The notes under the pieces: model-generated
The model's input: the letters and a program-made list of their open reading frames with translations, nothing else
The model's database searches: none
Told to the model about the DNA's origin: nothing
Position numbers and translations under genes: made by a program
Source: a bacterium
Lineage (GTDB): Bacteria > Vulcanimicrobiota > Vulcanimicrobiia > Vulcanimicrobiales > SCRA01
DNA: 64,000 nucleotides
Assembly: GCA_004298675.1 (NCBI GenBank)
Contig: SCRI01000082.1
Coordinates: 1-64,000 of the forward strand
Direction: 5' to 3'
In this document: piece after piece, positions 61,674-64,000 of the stretch
Numbering within the stretch: the stretch's first letter is position 1
Layout: the number at the start of each line of letters is the position of its first letter

Positions 61674-63416
61674 CTATGTCGCAAGCGAAGACCGCAGCTT
61701 AGCCGCCCAATCGGTTGGCAGAGCGATCGGCCGCATCGTCGGAAATCCAAGCATGCCATTGTGCGCCAAGAACGTACAGTTTGTCCGCATCGGGTCACCG
61801 CACACGGCGATCACAAAATCCTCGGGGCGAACCACCAGCGGCACCAGCCGCTCGCGATCGCGAGAGGCACCGAAGATCTTGGGTGCCTTCTGCAGCATCG
61901 TCATGTCGTAAAGCGAACGCTTGCCGGGAACCAAGTTCGTCCAATCCGAGATATAGCGCTCGAACTGCCGTGCCGGGATACGTGCGTGCTCGAATAGGTA
62001 GGCCTGTACGTCGGCCTTGGTAAAGCCCGAGCTCGCTATCGCCTTGGCGACGATGGGTGAGAGCACGAGCATGGGCTTGTAAGTACCGGTCGCCATGCCG
62101 ACGGTGAACATCAGCTCCCAACCGGTGTACTTGACGACCGCATCGGCGAGATACGGCAAGCACTCCTCCGCCGAGGAACCGTAGACCGAAACGATGACGT
62201 GCGCGCCCGTGTAGCGCGCAATGCAGACGCCGCTCTCGTCCGCCGGCAGACCCATCTCGGAGCATATGCTTGGCCACCCGATCTCGGCCAACGCATCCTC
62301 GTTTTCCGCCATGACGACACGCCAGGTCCCGCCGAAGGTTGCCTTGTCGTTTTGGAACGGCAGAAATCCGGCGACGTTGCGCAGATAGAGGCGCCAGAAG
62401 CGGCCGATGCTGGTGTTGGCCTGGAAGCCGTCGCGCAGTGCTCCCTGCTCGTAATTGAAGCCAAGATCCTTGATGAGCGGGCCGTTGATAACGATCTGCG
62501 TCTCGGCGCCGGGCGTGTTGCCACTGTGCTCGACGCCGTAAGCCGGGTCGGCCATGGCCTCGACCAGCGCGACCAGGATCGGCATATACTCGGGGCGGCA
62601 GCCGGCCATGACGCCGTTCACCGCGATGTTCCAGATGGTGGCGGCACGGTGATCGGGAGGGATCTCCGCCACGACCTCATCCGGGTCGCGGTCCACGAAG
62701 GCGAGGAAGGTGCCGATGCGCTCCCGCGTCGGCGGCACGATTGGCAGTCCGTCGGTCCAGAGGTTCTCGTAGAAGTAGCGGTGGACCTCATCGATGCTTC
62801 CCTCGAACACCACCTCATGCGGCGCCGGCTCGGTCTTCTGCAGAGCGCCGTCCGTCGTGGTGGTCAAGCAATCGATCAGCCGCGCGAGCGTCACGGCCGA
62901 AATGTTGCGATCCAGTTCCTCAACACTCTGGACGTCGGGATGCCCCGGAACCATCGCGACCCCAAGAGCAGGCATACCCAAGCCCGACGACGTGGCCTCC
63001 GCCTGTCCGAGGAAGCCCTCGCAGACCAGCGTTGCCGTAGGAAATCCGGCTCTCTCGACCGCGGCGCTCACCCGCAGCACGGCGGGTGTGCAGCTCCCTC
63101 AACAGCCTATGCCGGAGACCACTGCATCGACGCCGAGTGCGCGCAGCTTGTCCGGCAAACCGCCAACCACTTCGTGCTCGTTCTCGCCGTGCGTGGAGCC
63201 AAACGTCTCGTGGCCTATGAAACGTATGTCGGGAAATCGGCGTTGCAGCTCGCGCTCGAGCATGGGGAAGATCTCGTCGCCGCGGAACAGATAGTCCCAG
63301 ACGAAGGCGACGGTCTTTCCGGCAAGTGAATCAAGCCGCGGGGCCAGGGGGTGCGACTGCAACGCCCGCTCTCCACGCGGCCAGAAGACGGCATAGGTAC
63401 CGCCGTGCTCTTCCAT
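61674..63416 (-). CDS. UGSC-TDGLP fusion selenoprotein
   Basis: A 580-residue protein if the TGA at 63101-63099 encodes selenocysteine (residue 106). The same frame continues on both sides: VVSGIGC-Sec-GSC-TPAVLRVSAAVERAG, giving Cys105-Sec106-x-x-Cys109. The N-terminal 105 residues (LAGKTVAFVWDYLFRGDEIFPMLERELQRRFP) match UGSC N-domains; from about residue 220 the TDGLP module follows (WTDGLPIVPP 220-229, VMAGCRPEYMP with Cys273, FQANTSIGRFWRLYLRN). ATG 63416 has AGGAGA 6 bases upstream. It is preceded by a strong promoter. Reading the TGA as stop would produce a 105-residue fragment and leave a downstream frame with no credible ribosome site. Function unknown; fused architecture joins two modules that are separate at 41228-43158. 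Confidence 0.85.
63069..63088 (-). promoter_or_regulatory. Bacterial SECIS-like hairpin (UGSC-TDGLP gene)
   Basis: Bases 11-30 after the TGA on the coding strand fold as CACCCGC paired with GCGGGTG, a perfect 7-bp stem with a 6-base loop CGTGCT (loop at bases 18-23). G is the second loop base. The position matches E. coli fdhF and the other SECIS in this window although the stem sequence is different. Confidence 0.75.
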
Positions 63417-63447
63417 TGGTTCTCCTGCTCTACCAACAGAACATCTT

Positions 63448-63470
63448 CAATCTTAGCTTGAGCAATCTTA
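63448..63470. repeat. Direct repeat CAATCTTA x2 (candidate operator)
   Basis: CAATCTTA occurs at 63448-63455 and 63463-63470, 15 bases apart, with the second copy overlapping the promoter -10. A regulator site overlapping the -10 is possible. Eight-base repeats can arise by chance. Confidence 0.3.
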
Positions 63471-63495
63471 TAACATCGCTATGCTCTTGTGTCAA
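63467..63495 (-). promoter_or_regulatory. Strong sigma70-type promoter for the UGSC-TDGLP operon
   Basis: On the minus strand: consensus TTGACA (63495-63490), 17-base spacer, TATAAG (63472-63467). It is the best promoter match I found in the window. Transcription would start near 63460, giving a leader of about 44 bases before ATG 63416. Confidence 0.65.
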
Positions 63496-63641
63496 CACGC
63501 GTTCTACGAAGAGAGCATTAGGCTTGTGCACCCGCTGAGGCACGTGCTATCGTTAGTCACCTATCGAGTCGCGGTATTGTCTTGCGGTTGCCGCCAGGCA
63601 CCGATTCTTCAGAGAGAGCGAGATCGAGCGTTGCGCTTGTC

Positions 63642-64000
63642 ATGAAGATCGTCGTCACCGATCCGATACACGAAGACGGCATTGCACGGCTCCGTCGCGA
63701 GCATGACGTGACGCTGCTCTTCGAGAACGGCAGCGCCGCACGCGCCGATGCCGCGTTTGAATGCGCGGACGCCCTGGTGATCCGCGGCTTCCCTATCACC
63801 GCTGCGTTCCTCGAGCGCTGCCCACGCGTGGGCGTTATCGGCAAGCATGGCTCCGGCGTGGATAACGTTGACGTCGACGCGGCCTCACGGTGCGGCGTGG
63901 TCGTGATCAGCACGCCGGGCGGAGGTAACGCTACCGCAGTGGCCGAGGGGGCTGTTGCGATGATGCTTGCCGTGCTCCGCCGCACGTTGGATTGCCACCA
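63642..64000 (+). CDS. D-2-hydroxyacid (3-phosphoglycerate-type) dehydrogenase, 3'-truncated
   Basis: The frame from ATG 63642 is open to the window end: MKIVVTDPIHEDGIARLRREH, CADALVIRGFPITAAFLERCPRVGVIGKHGSGVDNVDVDAASRCGVVVIS and GNATAVAEGAVAMMLAVLRR. This is the substrate-binding N-terminal domain of SerA/D-hydroxyacid dehydrogenases; the NAD domain lies outside. It is divergent from the selenoprotein operon across 225 bases that contain the promoter above; no clear promoter for this gene was seen. Confidence 0.82.
   Translation, partial: MKIVVTDPIHEDGIARLRREHDVTLLFENGSAARADAAFECADALVIRGFPITAAFLERCPRVGVIGKHGSGVDNVDVDAASRCGVVVISTPGGGNATAVAEGAVAMMLAVLRRTLDCH

Noticed and set aside
63099-63101. 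TGA as nonsense mutation in a decayed gene
   Set aside because: No other stops or frameshifts exist in 580 codons, the motif Cys-TGA-Gly-Ser-Cys is the family motif and a second hairpin lies at the expected distance.

Overview
This is a gene-dense, high-GC (roughly two-thirds G+C by eye) bacterial chromosome segment. No rRNA, tRNA, CRISPR array, phage gene or transposase was seen. A signal-peptide beta-barrel porin, a Tat-type periplasmic molybdoenzyme and TRAP/ABC binding proteins point to a diderm bacterium living on many small organic acids and amino-acid-like compounds. The lineage cannot be fixed from the sequence; an uncultivated high-GC phylum such as Eremiobacterota/Vulcanimicrobiota is a low-confidence guess.

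Layout. 1-5.7 kb: 3' part of a glutathionyl-hydroquinone reductase, an FtsH-type protease, a MoeA-MobB fusion for molybdenum cofactor, and a porin. 5.7-9.4 kb: a TMAO/DMSO-reductase-type molybdoenzyme with a stand-alone monohaem cytochrome. 9.5-15.6 kb: LacI regulator facing a KDPGal aldolase / KDGal kinase / RraA-like / binding-protein cluster, a remnant of a dehydrogenase E1-alpha gene, and an MBL-cupin fusion. 15.6-25.1 kb: glycerate 2-kinase and a divergent enolase-like protein, transcribed away from a GntR regulator, a complete Liv-type ABC importer and a class III aminotransferase; the shared intergenic region carries two back-to-back promoters, each with an identical-style operator. 25-29.5 kb: SDR, HemQ/chlorite-dismutase-like protein, DinB, MFS exporter, 2-hydroxyacid dehydrogenase. 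29.6-37.1 kb: polyamine-type ABC importer, creatinase-like M24 protein and amidohydrolase under a divergent LysR regulator; then an FNT channel. 45-58 kb: acyl-CoA degradation cluster (hotdog dehydratases, acyl-CoA ligase, IclR, second Liv importer, acyl-CoA dehydrogenase, CitE-like lyase, two CaiB CoA-transferases).

The most notable content is a pair of loci at 38-45 kb and 58-63.4 kb. Each encodes a selenoprotein of the UGSC family in which an in-frame TGA is followed, at the same spacing, by a perfect 7-bp hairpin that fits a bacterial SECIS. In the first locus the UGSC protein carries a C-terminal NifU/Nfu-like domain and follows a separate protein that I call TDGLP (conserved WTDGLP and MAGCRP motifs). 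In the second locus the UGSC and TDGLP modules are fused in one polypeptide and a further TDGLP protein follows. The first locus also has a TRAP transporter and a CaiB CoA-transferase; the second has PxpA/PxpB homologues without PxpC and a thioredoxin-reductase-like flavoprotein with a CxxC. Together these suggest a two-component selenium-dependent redox enzyme of unknown substrate, analogous in design to the GrdB/PrdB reductases.
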